A program made the position numbers and the translations under genes. Positions 55,701 to 61,940 of a stretch of 64,000 nt of DNA are shown in pieces. This DNA comes from Quillaja saponaria (taxonomy: Eukaryota > Streptophyta > Magnoliopsida > Fabales > Quillajaceae), in assembly GCA_029379385.1 (NCBI GenBank), contig CM055613.1:17440001-17504000 (forward strand), in the 5' to 3' direction. The notes under the pieces were generated by a model. It was not told where the DNA came from and did no database searches. It was given only the letters and a program-made list of their open reading frames with translations. The first letter of the stretch is position 1. Each line of letters begins with the position of its first letter.

Positions 55701-57672
55701 AGAAAGCAAACCTGTCAATATATGGGCCACAAAAGGCTTCCCATGAATAGACCAACAAAATTGAGAATTGGAGAGAGCTACATCACTCAAATTATACTCC
55801 TACCAAAGCTTTTATGGTCTCTCATAGTAGAGCTAATTCTGAACCACAATTCTCCCCATAGAAAAAAATAACAATAAAAAAGGATCAACAAGGGGAGCAT
55901 ACCAGCAAAACACCATAGAGCTCCTCATAGAGAAAAGATGTAACATCCAGGTGTAGCCTATTGAGGCCATAATAGAAGGAAAGCACCTAGGCTAACACCT
56001 CAACCCCAGACATCTTATTGAACAAAGTTAAACAAATACCTAGAAAGTTTCAAACCTAGCATTTTTATGATGCAAACATCCCCAAATAACAACATGAAGA
56101 TAAGCAATCCCAATCCCTATAGCAGTAATCACAAACACTTTAACCAACCAATTATTAACCCTCTCTAATTTATACTCTTGTTGGAAGACAACAGTGGAGA
56201 AGGCTTTCAAGAGAAAGCCATAACATTTGTAAGCTTCAAGGGGTCACCATGACCTCTAATATTCCAACACAAGACCACATGATAACCACTCATTAGTATT
56301 TCCTCCTTCAAATCATTGCTTCCCCATAAATTATAGAACAATGCAAAATTCTACAACTTCCTCTCTTAATTTGAACTTTTTCCTTAACAATGTTAGAAAG
56401 AGAAAAGAAAAACCTAACCTCTTACTATGCAGGACAACTAACTTTAAATATTCTAGCATCTTGGCTCTTGCTCCAACAGAAAGCAAAAAACTCTCACTAT
56501 CATTGCACATCTCCAAAGAAAGAAATAAAATACATAGTTTCTTGGACATAGATAATATAATTATGTTGGTGAAGTTGCTTCTTGTATAGTTAAATGAGAC
56601 AGATTCTTTTCACAATTCTAGCCAATCTCAGATGGGCCTATGGGTTTCATCAGAAAAAAAGAAAAGAAAAAAAAGCCTACATTCTATATTAAATATTGTT
56701 AAGATTAGAAATCCTGGACCTTTTAGGAAACTGAAAAGTGATAAACTCTACATACATTCCTTATAATGCTCAACTGAATACTTATTTGAACTAATCGGAA
56801 CAGATAATTAACAAAGGCTTTAAAAGTTAAGTTAATTTCCTTCTATCCTTATCTTCCCCCATTGCTAATCTAAAAAATAATTGTTTTCGGGTAACAGAAT
56901 ATAATCACACTTGAATACTGTTCATGAGCAACCCCTATGCCGAAACTGAAAACAACCAGTTGTCTTACAACTTTCAGAACCAAAACTAAAAGCCTTCTAA
57001 CCTTAAACAGACATTTCTAGTTAGTGAAGAAAGATTCTACCAACCTTTTTTCTCCAAAAGCTCTTTTGACCCTAATCTACAAGCTCCCAACCCTTTCCTC
57101 TCTTATTGTAAGAAAAACCCTGAAAACTCACCATTTCAGACTCTAGCCCAATGTAAAGCTGTCATACTTGAGTCAGCTAAGTGAAATATCAGGGAGTAAA
57201 CGAGCCACTACCCGCAATGGCCTCTTAAAAGAGATCAATTAGATTTCTCATTTGAATGCTATTCTGAGCAGAGTCAATATAAGGGATCACATCATACCCA
57301 GAAGCAGCAACCACAACTATGAATAAGGGCTTCAATTCTATCTATATGTATAACAATAACCGCCCTCTGTATATATACGTTTTTAGTTTACCAAATTTTA
57401 TTTTTCAGGCGCCCACTGAAAATAACTCCAGATATAGAAGAGAAACATCAGATTTTTCGTTTCATGAACAGCAAAAGCGAGCATCCGATCAATGGTAATG
57501 CCATCATCATACTGAGATGATTACTATTATAGATTTTTCTTTACAAAAATAAAGAAAGACATACACAAATGGGTAATCATATAGAATGAGAAAGTACAAT
57601 ATTGTTACCTATAATCATTCCAACAGTAACAAATGTCAGCAGTCCGAATACGATCCTCATGGTGGCCGCCAT
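21389..57672 (-). CDS. Prolyl 4-hydroxylase, type II membrane protein (12 exons)
   Basis: Membrane-anchored 2-oxoglutarate/Fe(II) dioxygenase that hydroxylates proline in cell-wall and secreted proteins in the ER/Golgi. Exons (high to low): 57672-57609, 51935-51888, 50053-49985, 42824-42772, 40799-40734, 40486-40412, 37891-37817, 23920-23850, 23764-23713, 23625-23536, 22544-22452, 21496-21389. All introns are GT-AG; the joined CDS is 864 nt, 287 residues, close to plant P4H1-type proteins (about 280-300). Residues 6-30 form an N-terminal signal anchor. Iron ligands fit H184-x-D186 and H264, with K274 for 2-oxoglutarate; the H-to-K spacing of 10 matches collagen P4H. RTSSGMFL lies at about 132-139 and GGETYFP near 215. 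Intron sizes from the 5' end: 5673, 1834, 7160, 1972, 247, 2520, 13896, 85, 87, 991 and 955 bp. A second ATG at codon 5 is a possible start. No lesion was seen, so it is probably functional. Confidence 0.93.
22452..22544 (-). CDS. P4H exon 11
   Basis: 93-nt exon, residues 222-252, [20 protein letters not shown] then [11 protein letters not shown]. Acceptor TGCAG|GC, donor ATG|GTTAGT. Confidence 0.95.
23536..23625 (-). CDS. P4H exon 10
   Basis: 90-nt exon, residues 192-221, including [20 protein letters not shown] and GGETYFPM. Acceptor GACAG|TT, donor ATG|GTATTG. Confidence 0.95.
23713..23764 (-). CDS. P4H exon 9 (iron-binding HxD)
   Basis: 52-nt exon, residues 174-191, [18 protein letters not shown]184 and D186 are the first two iron ligands. 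Acceptor ACAG|GT, donor ACT|GTAAGT. Confidence 0.95.
23850..23920 (-). CDS. P4H exon 8
   Basis: 71-nt exon, residues 151-173 plus two bases of Arg174: [20 protein letters not shown] then QVLR. Acceptor ATCAG|GC, donor CAG|GTGAGG. It follows the 13.9-kb intron without loss of frame. Confidence 0.93.
24243..25196. mobile_element. hAT-like non-autonomous element, copy A (intron 7)
   Basis: Bounded by inverted ends CTGGGAAGCACCGATAC and CTGTGAAGCACTGATAC (two mismatches in 17) and flanked by a perfect 8-bp duplication TGATAAGA (24235-24242, 25197-25204). Both subterminal zones are packed with GTATCCG/CGGATAC words in both orientations, as expected of transposase-binding repeats. The 954-bp unit has no transposase. 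The 8-bp duplication suits the hAT superfamily. A relative, copy B, lies in the gypsy element. Confidence 0.75.
25380..25415 (-). mobile_element. L1 3'-end tail
   Basis: The minus strand reads CTCTCTCAATAAAATTTC then a run of A, a typical plant L1 3' terminus. Only a few dozen bases are recognisable, so it is strongly 5'-truncated. Confidence 0.45.
26854..26939 (+). repeat. Direct repeat flanking the PDS5-like fragment (left)
   Basis: About 86 bp containing AAATAGAAATTAGG and TTAAATTATGTAATATT, ending GTTAGTAG. It recurs at about 28308-28393 with roughly ten differences. The two copies bracket the PDS5-like pseudogene. Confidence 0.8.
27090..28260 (+). pseudogene. PDS5-like pseudogene fragment (copy 2)
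   Basis: The translation matches the N-terminal helical-repeat part of plant PDS5 proteins, which regulate cohesin on chromatin. In order: [20 protein letters not shown] (27174), [20 protein letters not shown] (27279), [20 protein letters not shown] (27360), then after a frameshift [20 protein letters not shown] (27570) and [18 protein letters not shown] (27865). Stops and at least two frameshifts break it. It reads through these blocks with no visible introns, suggesting origin from a spliced transcript. It lies inside hAT-like copy C and in intron 7 of P4H, antisense to that gene. Confidence 0.75.
28308..28393 (+). repeat. Direct repeat flanking the PDS5-like fragment (right)
   Basis: Right-hand copy of the 86-bp repeat at 26854-26939. 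Its position immediately after the last PDS5-like sequence suggests the repeats mark the borders of the captured segment. Confidence 0.8.
29321..30155. mobile_element. PIF/Harbinger-like non-autonomous element (intron 7)
   Basis: Inverted ends AGGTCCGCTTAGATGCA and GGGTCCGTTTGGATGCA (14 of 17 match) are flanked by TAA on both sides (29318-29320, 30156-30158), matching the 3-bp TWA duplication of Harbinger elements. The 835-bp interior has no transposase. Its middle (29520-30010) is oddly rich in ACAACCACCATCGAGAC-like words repeated out of step, unlike the AT-rich ends. Confidence 0.7.
30413..30835 (-). repeat. Gypsy 3' LTR
   Basis: Partner of the 5' LTR with the same TGATGCAGACCTTAAGG start. 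Its outer end (near 30413) has diverged from the 5' copy but abuts the target duplication ATGGT. Confidence 0.9.
30802..31347 (-). pseudogene. Gypsy integrase C-terminal region
   Basis: Open 181-codon stretch [18 protein letters not shown] through [20 protein letters not shown] to the end of pol. No convincing chromodomain is seen in the last 60 residues. It stops just before the purine tract. Confidence 0.8.
31433..31921 (-). pseudogene. Gypsy integrase zinc finger and core
   Basis: Contains the HHCC finger ([19 protein letters not shown], then CYICQTAKG) and catalytic core ([45 protein letters not shown]). A stop falls in the HP-TDGQ block ahead of the catalytic Glu region (near 31435), which disables it. 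Confidence 0.85.
31922..32690 (-). pseudogene. Gypsy RNase H and zinc-finger approach, degenerate
   Basis: RNase H sequence between 32690 and 32200 is broken by frameshifts; recognisable pieces end with [20 protein letters not shown] at 32178, the standard end of the gypsy RNase H region. Confidence 0.7.
32694..32982 (-). pseudogene. Gypsy reverse transcriptase, C-terminal part
   Basis: Continues after the hAT-like insert with [20 protein letters not shown], then the active-site block [12 protein letters not shown], and [14 protein letters not shown]. The catalytic pair is present as FDD, the common Ty3/gypsy form. Confidence 0.85.
32991..34193. mobile_element. hAT-like non-autonomous element, copy B (nested in gypsy RT)
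   Basis: Ends CTCTAAAGCACCGATAC and CTATGAAGCACGGATAT are inverted relatives of the copy A ends, and an exact 8-bp duplication CCAACCAC flanks the unit (32983-32990, 34194-34201). The subterminal zones again carry many GTATCCG/CGGATAC words. The interior shares CTTCGTGAATTCCTCTC with copy A. Length 1,203 bp, no transposase. Its position inside the gypsy reverse transcriptase shows it arrived after that element. Confidence 0.8.
34202..34458 (-). pseudogene. Gypsy reverse transcriptase, N-terminal part
   Basis: Reads [20 protein letters not shown], then [20 protein letters not shown] and [15 protein letters not shown], typical fingers and palm motifs. It is cut after GLYEW by the hAT-like insertion (copy B). 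A stop separates it from the protease frame. Confidence 0.85.
34462..35643 (-). pseudogene. Gypsy gag remnant and protease
   Basis: A start codon at 35643 opens [15 protein letters not shown], then a stop; the frame resumes and stays open from 35529. The usual capsid domain and CCHC knuckle are absent: sequence passes from the gag start to a low-complexity linker and then the retropepsin region [12 protein letters not shown] with [11 protein letters not shown] further on. The protease motif has DNGS where D(S/T)G is usual, as in several plant gypsy lineages. It ends with the reverse transcriptase approach segment [17 protein letters not shown]. Confidence 0.75.
35673..36127 (-). repeat. Gypsy 5' LTR
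   Basis: On the minus strand it starts TGATGCAGACCTTAAGG and ends TGTGTCA. It is 32 bp longer than the 3' LTR, mainly through a local tandem repeat of TGTAACTCCTAATTAATAGG (about 35940-35990). Confidence 0.9.
36749..37320 (-). mobile_element. 5'-truncated L1 LINE (intron 7)
   Basis: Minus-strand frames read [20 protein letters not shown] then RRPSKALS, the usual block before the zinc-binding end of plant L1 ORF2, and the copy ends at 36750 with CTCAATAAAGCTTC and an A-rich tail. It lies within 500 bp of P4H exon 7 and in the same orientation as the gene. Confidence 0.7.
37817..37891 (-). CDS. P4H exon 7
   Basis: 75-nt exon, phase 0, residues 126-150, containing [20 protein letters not shown]. 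Acceptor CTCAG|GG, donor CAG|GTACTT. It precedes the 13.9-kb intron 7. Confidence 0.93.
37998..38230 (-). other. Probable nuclear insertion of mitochondrial DNA (intron 6)
   Basis: A compact block near 50% GC in AT-rich intron sequence. On the minus strand, 38023-38006 reads GCGGAAATAGCTTAATGG, identical as I recall it to the first 18 bases of plant mitochondrial tRNA-Gly(GCC); the tRNA match then breaks off, so no functional tRNA is present. The remaining 170 bases show no coding match and would be mitochondrial flank. Confidence 0.45.
38231..40411. other. Rest of P4H intron 6
   Basis: No gene or bounded element is recognised. A G-rich run sits at 39538-39562 and the sequence is otherwise ordinary AT-rich intron. 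Short open frames show no known domain. Confidence 0.4.
40412..40486 (-). CDS. P4H exon 6
   Basis: 75-nt exon, phase 0, residues 101-125, beginning [20 protein letters not shown]. Acceptor CACAG|GA, donor AAG|GTACAT. The intron before it is only 247 bp. Confidence 0.93.
40734..40799 (-). CDS. P4H exon 5
   Basis: 66-nt exon, phase 0 at both ends, encoding [20 protein letters not shown] and ME (residues 79-100), the start of the catalytic domain. Acceptor TGTAG|GT, donor GAG|GTAGTG. Confidence 0.93.
41128..41805. repeat. Diverged tandem repeat of about 172 bp (intron 4)
   Basis: Two clear units, 41401-41572 and 41573-41744, start ATGGTCATGGTCCCACATGT and contain TAGTCCCACAACGGAATAAG and GAACCTACAAGTTTTAAGAT. 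Flanking pieces at 41128-41215 and 41728-41805 (both with GCTTGTTCA(C/T)TACC) also match each other, so a larger unit was probably duplicated. The open minus-strand frames spanning it are products of the repeat, not genes. Confidence 0.85.
42772..42824 (-). CDS. P4H exon 4
   Basis: 53-nt exon encoding residues 61-78 ([17 protein letters not shown] after the split Gly61). Acceptor TGCAG|GT, donor TAT|GTATGT. The copia element inserted in the preceding 7.2-kb intron, about 380 bases upstream of this exon. Confidence 0.9.
43202..43321 (+). repeat. Copia 5' LTR with palindromic TATA region
   Basis: 120 bp. Contains the perfect 16-bp palindrome CTAGTATATATACTAG (43254-43269), which includes the likely TATA box, and a direct repeat GGGTAATAA (43221 and 43239). 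Confidence 0.97.
43360..43422 (+). repeat. Three 21-bp GC-rich tandem repeats in the copia leader
   Basis: Units start CCGTTGACC and differ mainly at one or two positions until the third diverges into GGCGCCGGCGCC. This is among the most GC-rich spots in the window and could form stable RNA structure in the 5' leader. Confidence 0.8.
43917..48328 (+). pseudogene. Copia gag-pol polyprotein, one frameshift in RNase H
   Basis: A 1,376-codon frame starts at 43917. Domains: gag (residues 20-260), CCHC knuckle [14 protein letters not shown] from 268, protease D370 in WIIDSGASD, integrase finger H513, integrase catalytic triad D572, D635 and E671 (D-x35-E), reverse transcriptase with YVDD at 1154-1157, and RNase H with D1317 in AYTDADW. 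After R1356 (47982-47984) the frame slips: the expected RNase H end continues in another frame from about 47984 to 48326, with [14 protein letters not shown] and [13 protein letters not shown] one-base loss near 47982 explains this. Everything upstream looks intact, so the element could still supply gag, protease and integrase, but RNase H is broken and the polyprotein ends early at 48047. Confidence 0.95.
48336..48455 (+). repeat. Copia 3' LTR
   Basis: Base-for-base identical to the 5' LTR. Followed by the target duplication ATACT. Confidence 0.97.
48461..49984. other. Rest of P4H intron 3
   Basis: No gene recognised. Contains a poly(A) run at 48961-48978 and an (AT) run at 49726-49747. Short open frames (for example 48555-49025) have no recognisable domain. 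Confidence 0.4.
49726..49747. repeat. (AT)n microsatellite
   Basis: Twenty-two bases of AT alternation, preceded by a degenerate CATACA tract. Confidence 0.95.
49985..50053 (-). CDS. P4H exon 3
   Basis: 69-nt exon encoding residues 38-60 ([20 protein letters not shown] then PR). Acceptor ATAG|GC, donor AGAG|GTCAGT, phase 1 both sides. This is the least conserved stem region between anchor and catalytic domain. Confidence 0.85.
50054..51887. other. P4H intron 2
   Basis: At 50191-50230 the minus strand reads CCTAATAAAATTTATT with an A-rich end, resembling an L1 3' tail. No other element was identified in the 1.8-kb intron. Confidence 0.4.
51888..51935 (-). CDS. P4H exon 2
   Basis: 48-nt exon encoding residues 22-37 ([15 protein letters not shown] after the split Gly22) plus one base. 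Acceptor TGCAG|GT, donor TATG|GTATAT; phase 1 at both ends. It carries the end of the membrane segment and the luminal stem. Confidence 0.9.
51973..52010 (-). mobile_element. L1 3'-end tail
   Basis: The minus strand reads GCCAATAAAATTTCC then an A-rich end, matching the L1 tail pattern seen elsewhere in this gene. The upstream body is too short or degraded to recognise. Confidence 0.45.
52501..52535 (-). mobile_element. L1 3'-end tail (variant)
   Basis: The minus strand reads CTCAGTAAAATTTCC, the same tail pattern with AGTAAA in place of AATAAA. Confidence 0.35.
53089..53242 (+). repeat. 5' LTR of the small LTR element
   Basis: 154 bp, TATTAG...TTAACA. About 96% identical to the 3' copy. 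Confidence 0.9.
53243..53690 (+). pseudogene. Captured TLC (TRAM/LAG1/CLN8) domain gene fragment
   Basis: Open frame 53253-53669 encodes a hydrophobic protein piece typical of plant TLC-domain membrane proteins: [60 protein letters not shown] and [12 protein letters not shown], with several membrane segments and the conserved paired His. One missing base near 53666 shifts the frame, after which ELPLALFG is readable up to the primer site. It has no introns, which suggests capture from a spliced RNA. Start and end coincide with the LTR border and the primer site, so only an internal piece of the source gene is present. The exact TLC subfamily is uncertain. Confidence 0.75.
53862..54000 (+). repeat. 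34/31-bp tandem repeats in the LTR element interior
   Basis: Four units beginning CATTCCAGC(A/G)TGTCTCT, two of 34 bp and two of 31 bp, plus a partial fifth. A second pair with a 48-bp period follows at 54193-54290 (TTTCCAACGGTGCTC). Confidence 0.9.
54447..54600 (+). repeat. 3' LTR of the small LTR element
   Basis: 154 bp, directly after the purine tract and directly before the TTAAG duplication. Confidence 0.9.
57609..57672 (-). CDS. P4H exon 1 (start codon and membrane anchor)
   Basis: Encodes residues 1-21 plus the first base of Gly22: [20 protein letters not shown] and one more Ile. The hydrophobic run is the signal anchor. The donor is AG|GTAACA. The start ATG sits in a GTCCATGG context; an ATG four codons later gives a slightly shorter protein. 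Confidence 0.9.
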
Positions 57673-59036
57673 GGACTATTTCCGAATCGAACTCAAGGAA
57701 TATGTCCGAGGAAGCCGGGAGAGAGAGAAAAAGTAATATTCACTCCTGAGTCCTGACCAGTTTACTCTTTACTGTAAGGATTTTACGTTTTGGAGAACTA
57801 AGAAACCGCGTTCTTGGCAACAGGTTTTCGAAGTCTGTCTCTGGACTCTATTTTTCAATTCTGCCAATTGAGACCAAACTAAACTTTTATTCCTAACTAT
57901 ATCCTTTACACAATTAAGTAATTAACTAAAAATTCTACTGGTAACTATTACGCAGTTTTGTGATTTAAAATTAGGATTAAGATTAGATTAAAAATACATA
58001 TGAATTTTTTTATGAACCAAAAAATAATAATAAATATAGGTTAAAATTAGGTTTAAAATTGAACTCACAAATTCAAGTTTGTGAGTTCAAGACATAAACT
58101 TGATTGTCATCACATAATTTCACCTAGCACGTGCAAATTATGTGGCATTGTGATGAAGTCATGCTTTCAAGATACAAGCTCAAAAACAAATATATTTAAC
58201 TTAATAAATTCTTAACGATTTTTTCAAAAAACGGTTCTAATCAGGTGGGGTTGGACCTAAAATTAGAGGTATGATTGGGCATAAATAAAGTCACGCAAAA
58301 AAATGGATCAACACAATTACGACATAGAAATTTTGTATTATGTCACGGGTTTGATCCGTGAACTCAAAATGACACAATTAAACTTGATAAGTTAAACTTT
58401 TATTTTTCGACCCAGACACAACACTAACCACATAATAATCTTTATTATTGTTATTTGGAATACAATATAAGTAACCAACTACCTAATTTTAAATCTTTTC
58501 TGATGTAATTTATGTTAAGATAGTTATATTGTAAAATTGCAATGAAGATAAGGAAGCTTGCTGAAATATGATAGATTTTTTACTTGATAGGTTATTAACC
58601 ATGTTGGATTAATAGGGAGGTCTAAACAACAGATTGTATTGTATCAACTCAACACACCCAATTATTAATTGTATTTAGATAGGTTATATGTATATTAAAC
58701 TATTATGTGTAGGGGCAAGGATTTTGACACGATTAATAATTATATCAAGTTAGGATTGGCTAATCATGACAGCTAAGTTTGTCAACGCAACACAAACTCA
58801 ACCCGCCAACACAAATTGCTACTATTTATTTATAAGGAAGAGTACACAATTTTTTTTCTTTTTTATTTATTAATTAGATCAAAGCATATTGTGGTAAGGA
58901 CAAGTACAATTCTTTAATTTATTTAGCCTCATTATTCTATATAATTTAAGTAAACTCTTATTAAGACCTCTATACATATGTTTGTATGAAGCATGTTTGA
59001 AGTAATAGAAATTATATTGGACATTCTAACATTTCC
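57673..59036. other. Upstream region of the P4H gene
   Basis: About 90 bases upstream of the ATG are pyrimidine-rich on the minus strand (TTTTTCTCTCTCTCCCGG), as in plant 5' UTRs. No clear TATA box was identified. Farther upstream the DNA is AT-rich with no recognised gene. Confidence 0.4.
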
Positions 59037-59329
59037 ACCACTATAAAAAATTAGTGCATCTTTTATGTTATAAAGAGTATCTAGTCTTGTTGCTTAATTT
59101 TCTTTTTGACTTCATCAAGTTTTGAGTCAAGTTTATTAGAGTTTGTTTAGGATTTTGTTATTTTTTTTAGTTATCTTCTTTATTTTCAGCTTATATAGTG
59201 TTGTACTAAGTCAGTTTAAAAATAACACAAGCAGTTCAAATCATTCTTTTCCTCTTACATTACATTTGTTTCATGGTATCAATGCAAGGTTCTTTCCCAG
59301 AATCCATGGATGATGTTGCATCAGTATTT

Positions 59330-60010
59330 CTTTTAATCACCTCATCTGAGAGACACTTCTCCCACTCGGCTAGTTGATCTTGCTTTCCACCAAATGTGAC
59401 CAAGCTTCCCACATCTATAACACTTCTTCAGCTAGTATGAACTAGTCTTCTTCTCATAACCTTCGATGTTTAAGGCTTGCTTTTCCTTTCCATTTAGAGA
59501 AAAGAACATCATCAAGTCTAGATACGTTGACCCTTGCCATCTTTGCTAAAGACTCTTGGTTGTTCAGCAAATTCTTGAATTCCTGCACCGAAGTGATGAA
59601 TGGCATGTACTCTTTATTCACACCTCAAATGAGATATCTTCTCAAGCGAGGTTCTTTTATTTGTTCATTAGATTCTGAAAATTCTGCACACAGGTTTTTC
59701 ATTTTCAAAAAAATATTGTGACATAGACATGAGTGAGGCCAACAAGCTTATTTTTTAGAAATTGCAATTTTGATGTGTTTTTTTTCACAAACAAAGTTCA
59801 CAGAGCAAACAACCTTTTTCACACTTGATTTTCCATTTACTTCTTGCATCGGCATCCTCTGAAGTGTCGTTGGGAATCAAATCTATTCATGTTATTAGAT
59901 CTCACAAATCTTGATCATGAAGAAAAGCTTCTATGTACAATCACCAGTACTTGTAGTTTGTACCCATAAGCTTCTCCATACCACACTGTGTAGAGCTACC
60001 TCCATTCCTA
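59330..60010 (-). pseudogene. Inverted copia gag remnant
   Basis: Minus-strand frame starting near 60020 reads MDSNRNGGSSTQ and continues to a damaged CCHC knuckle (CYRCGKLGHIWW) near 59390. Direction is opposite to the surrounding LTRs. Several stops. Confidence 0.75.
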
Positions 60011-60069
60011 TTTGAATCCATTTCAACAATTCGAATTTGATAGTCAAAAAGAATCAGAGTCCAATCTTT

Positions 60070-60137
60070 GCTTTGCTAACATGAAAAAATGTAATGCAAG
60101 AGAAAAATAATGAATTGAACTGCTTGTGTTATTTTTT
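60070..60137 (-). repeat. Inverted LTR end and primer site inside the copia element
   Basis: The minus strand from 60137 reads an AAATAACACAAGCAGTTCAA string like the U5 end of the flanking LTRs, ending in CA at 60082, followed by TGTTAGCAAAGC, a decayed primer site. It is joined to the inverted gag in normal order. Confidence 0.75.
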
Positions 60138-60249
60138 CTACAATGCTAAATTTCTTCTGACATAACTTCTTCCCAATTTAAGTGTTCTAGCTTTTCCAAA
60201 ACATGAAGGTTTATGAGAATCAAAAGGTCCAATAAAAAATATTGTCACA

Positions 60250-60930
60250 ATACTTGATTTCTAGGAACCACATAGCCTTTCATCCAAGTGGCTGATTCTT
60301 CTCTCCATTGGACTTCCTTAGTTTTAGAGCTACTTGCTCGTTGTTCTATGGACTTGATGGCAGCATCTTCTCTAGAATATCACCACTCCCCCTTCCTCCA
60401 AAGTTGTCATGACTCAGAGATGATGAACCATCTTGTGTATCACCAAAATCTTCTACTTTGTCTACCAAGAAATCATCATCATTCTCAAAAATTAGTGTCA
60501 TGAATTGTGACTTGCTACAATATGGTGAAACTTCATCAAAAATTACATATCAAGAAGTAGTAAATTTCTTGGACTTTAGGTCTATGCATCTCCAAGTTGA
60601 ACCAAAAACACACATATAAATCACATTTGGCTTCTTATTATATGAAATTTTAAAAGGAGACTTATTACCTTGCCATGGAAGTAACCAATTTACCACATGA
60701 CAGGAACAATTCATTTCTTCAACCTAAAGATGTTGATGAAGCTTCATATCATGTATCCATGACAAACACATTATAGTAAGGTGTGTAAACTTTTGTTGAG
60801 CAACTCCATTTGTTGGAGAGTAGCCTAACAAGTCATCTGCCTTTGAATGTCATTGTCCTTGCAGTATTTGAAAAAAATGAGATATGTAATTTATCAAACT
60901 ATAACAACGCCTATCGTATCTTATTCTCTG
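60250..60930 (-). pseudogene. Inverted copia integrase remnant
   Basis: Minus-strand frames read KYCKDNDIQRQ near 60880 (cf. copia integrase approach to the catalytic Glu) and NWLLPWQGNKSPFKISYNKK near 60690, then a block ending VIFDEVSP near 60535. Broken by stops. It precedes the inverted LTR end on the minus strand, which is not the normal gene order. Confidence 0.65.
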
Positions 60931-60939
60931 GATTTTATT

Positions 60940-61510
60940 TCTCAGGTCATGAAAAATCCATAGGTTTCTCATTAGATGGATGATGTAGAATCTTAAGATA
61001 TGTGAAAAGTACCATTGAATATGGTTTACTATACAAGAAGAATGGTGATTTATTGTTAAATAGATTTGTAGACTTTAATTGGGTAGGTTATATACATGAA
61101 AGGAGATCAACAACAAGTTATTATTTCAACATAGGATTTGCTGCAATTTCTTAGTGTAGCAAGAAGTAGCCAAATGTTATTTTGTCAAGTACTAAGGTAT
61201 AGTAATACGTTGCAATAATGGTTGTGTTTGGTTGAAACAATTAATTTCTAATATCTATAGGAATGTTGACTACCCTATTTCCATGAGATGTGATAATGAA
61301 ACGTCAAGTTAGTATCAAATCTAGTGTTTCATGCTCATACAAAGCACATTGAAGTTCAACACCTTTATTTGAGAAAAGGTTATGGATCAAGAAATTGAAT
61401 TGAAAAACATACTAACAATGGATCAAGTTGCAGATGTTTTCACTAAAGCACTTGCAAAGCCTAAGATGAAGCAATTTCGAGATGCCCTTGTTTTGGTTTA
61501 TTGCAAGCAT
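60940..61510 (+). pseudogene. Copia RNase H remnant, plus strand
   Basis: Reads STIEYGLLYKKNGDLLLNRF then VDFNWVGYIHERRSTTSYYF and later pieces resembling TKALAKPK, the end of copia pol, up to the purine tract. Stops and frame changes are present. Confidence 0.75.
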
Positions 61511-61940
61511 GCAATAAAGGAGGTGTAAAAAATTAGTGCATCTTTAATGTTTCATAGAGTACATAGTCTTGTTGCTTAATTTTCTTTTTTGACTTAGGCA
61601 AGTTTTGAGTCAAGGTTATTAAAGTTTGATTAAAAGTCCATTATTTTTTATTTATCTTCTTCATTTTCAGTTTATGTATTGTTGTACTTGGTCAGTTCAT
61701 AAATAACATAAGTAGTTCAATAAATTCTTTTTCTCTTGCATTACATTTGTTTCAACCACAGTTGTCAGGTGATTGACTACTAACTTCCTAAATCATGTGC
61801 TATTCTTAGTATCTAGCAATTGTTAGTTAACTATATTATGAAAGTTTCATGGTTTATCTATCCAAATGTTAATATTTTTATAAATAAATAACTATATATG
61901 TGTTGTATTTTGTTTTGTATTTGTATTGTAGCGCTTCATG

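Larger units (their letters stand above)
52990..56310 (-). mobile_element. L1 LINE remnant split by an LTR element (intron 1)
   Basis: On the minus strand an endonuclease start ([12 protein letters not shown]) is read near 56255, then the linker and reverse transcriptase approach ([20 protein letters not shown] near 55210; FRPIISFL near 54800), then, past an LTR insertion, IDFDKANN near 53075, corresponding to the reverse transcriptase motif DFEKAYD. Many stops. Its continuity across 53084-54605 confirms the inserted element's borders. Same orientation as the P4H gene. Confidence 0.7.
59042..61754 (+). mobile_element. Copia element with complete LTRs but scrambled, partly inverted interior
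   Basis: LTRs 59042-59273 and 61524-61754 (about 231 bp) flanked by the perfect duplication ACCAC (59037-59041, 61755-61759). A damaged primer site TGGTATCAATGC follows the 5' LTR and a purine tract AAAGGAGG precedes the 3' LTR. RNase H sequence (GLLYKKNGDLLL, RRSTTSYYFNIGF) is on the plus strand at 60940-61510, as expected. Gag (KNLCAEFSESNEQ, RRYLI, KEYMPFITSVQEFKNLLNNQ) is on the minus strand at 60010-59330, and an integrase piece is on the minus strand at about 60900-60250, with an inverted LTR end and primer site at 60137-60070 between them. All coding parts are broken by stops. Confidence 0.8.

Noticed and set aside
59527..60503. Plus-strand frames of 64 and 71 codons in the right-hand copia element
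   Set aside because: The minus strand encodes recognisable copia gag and integrase at the same positions.
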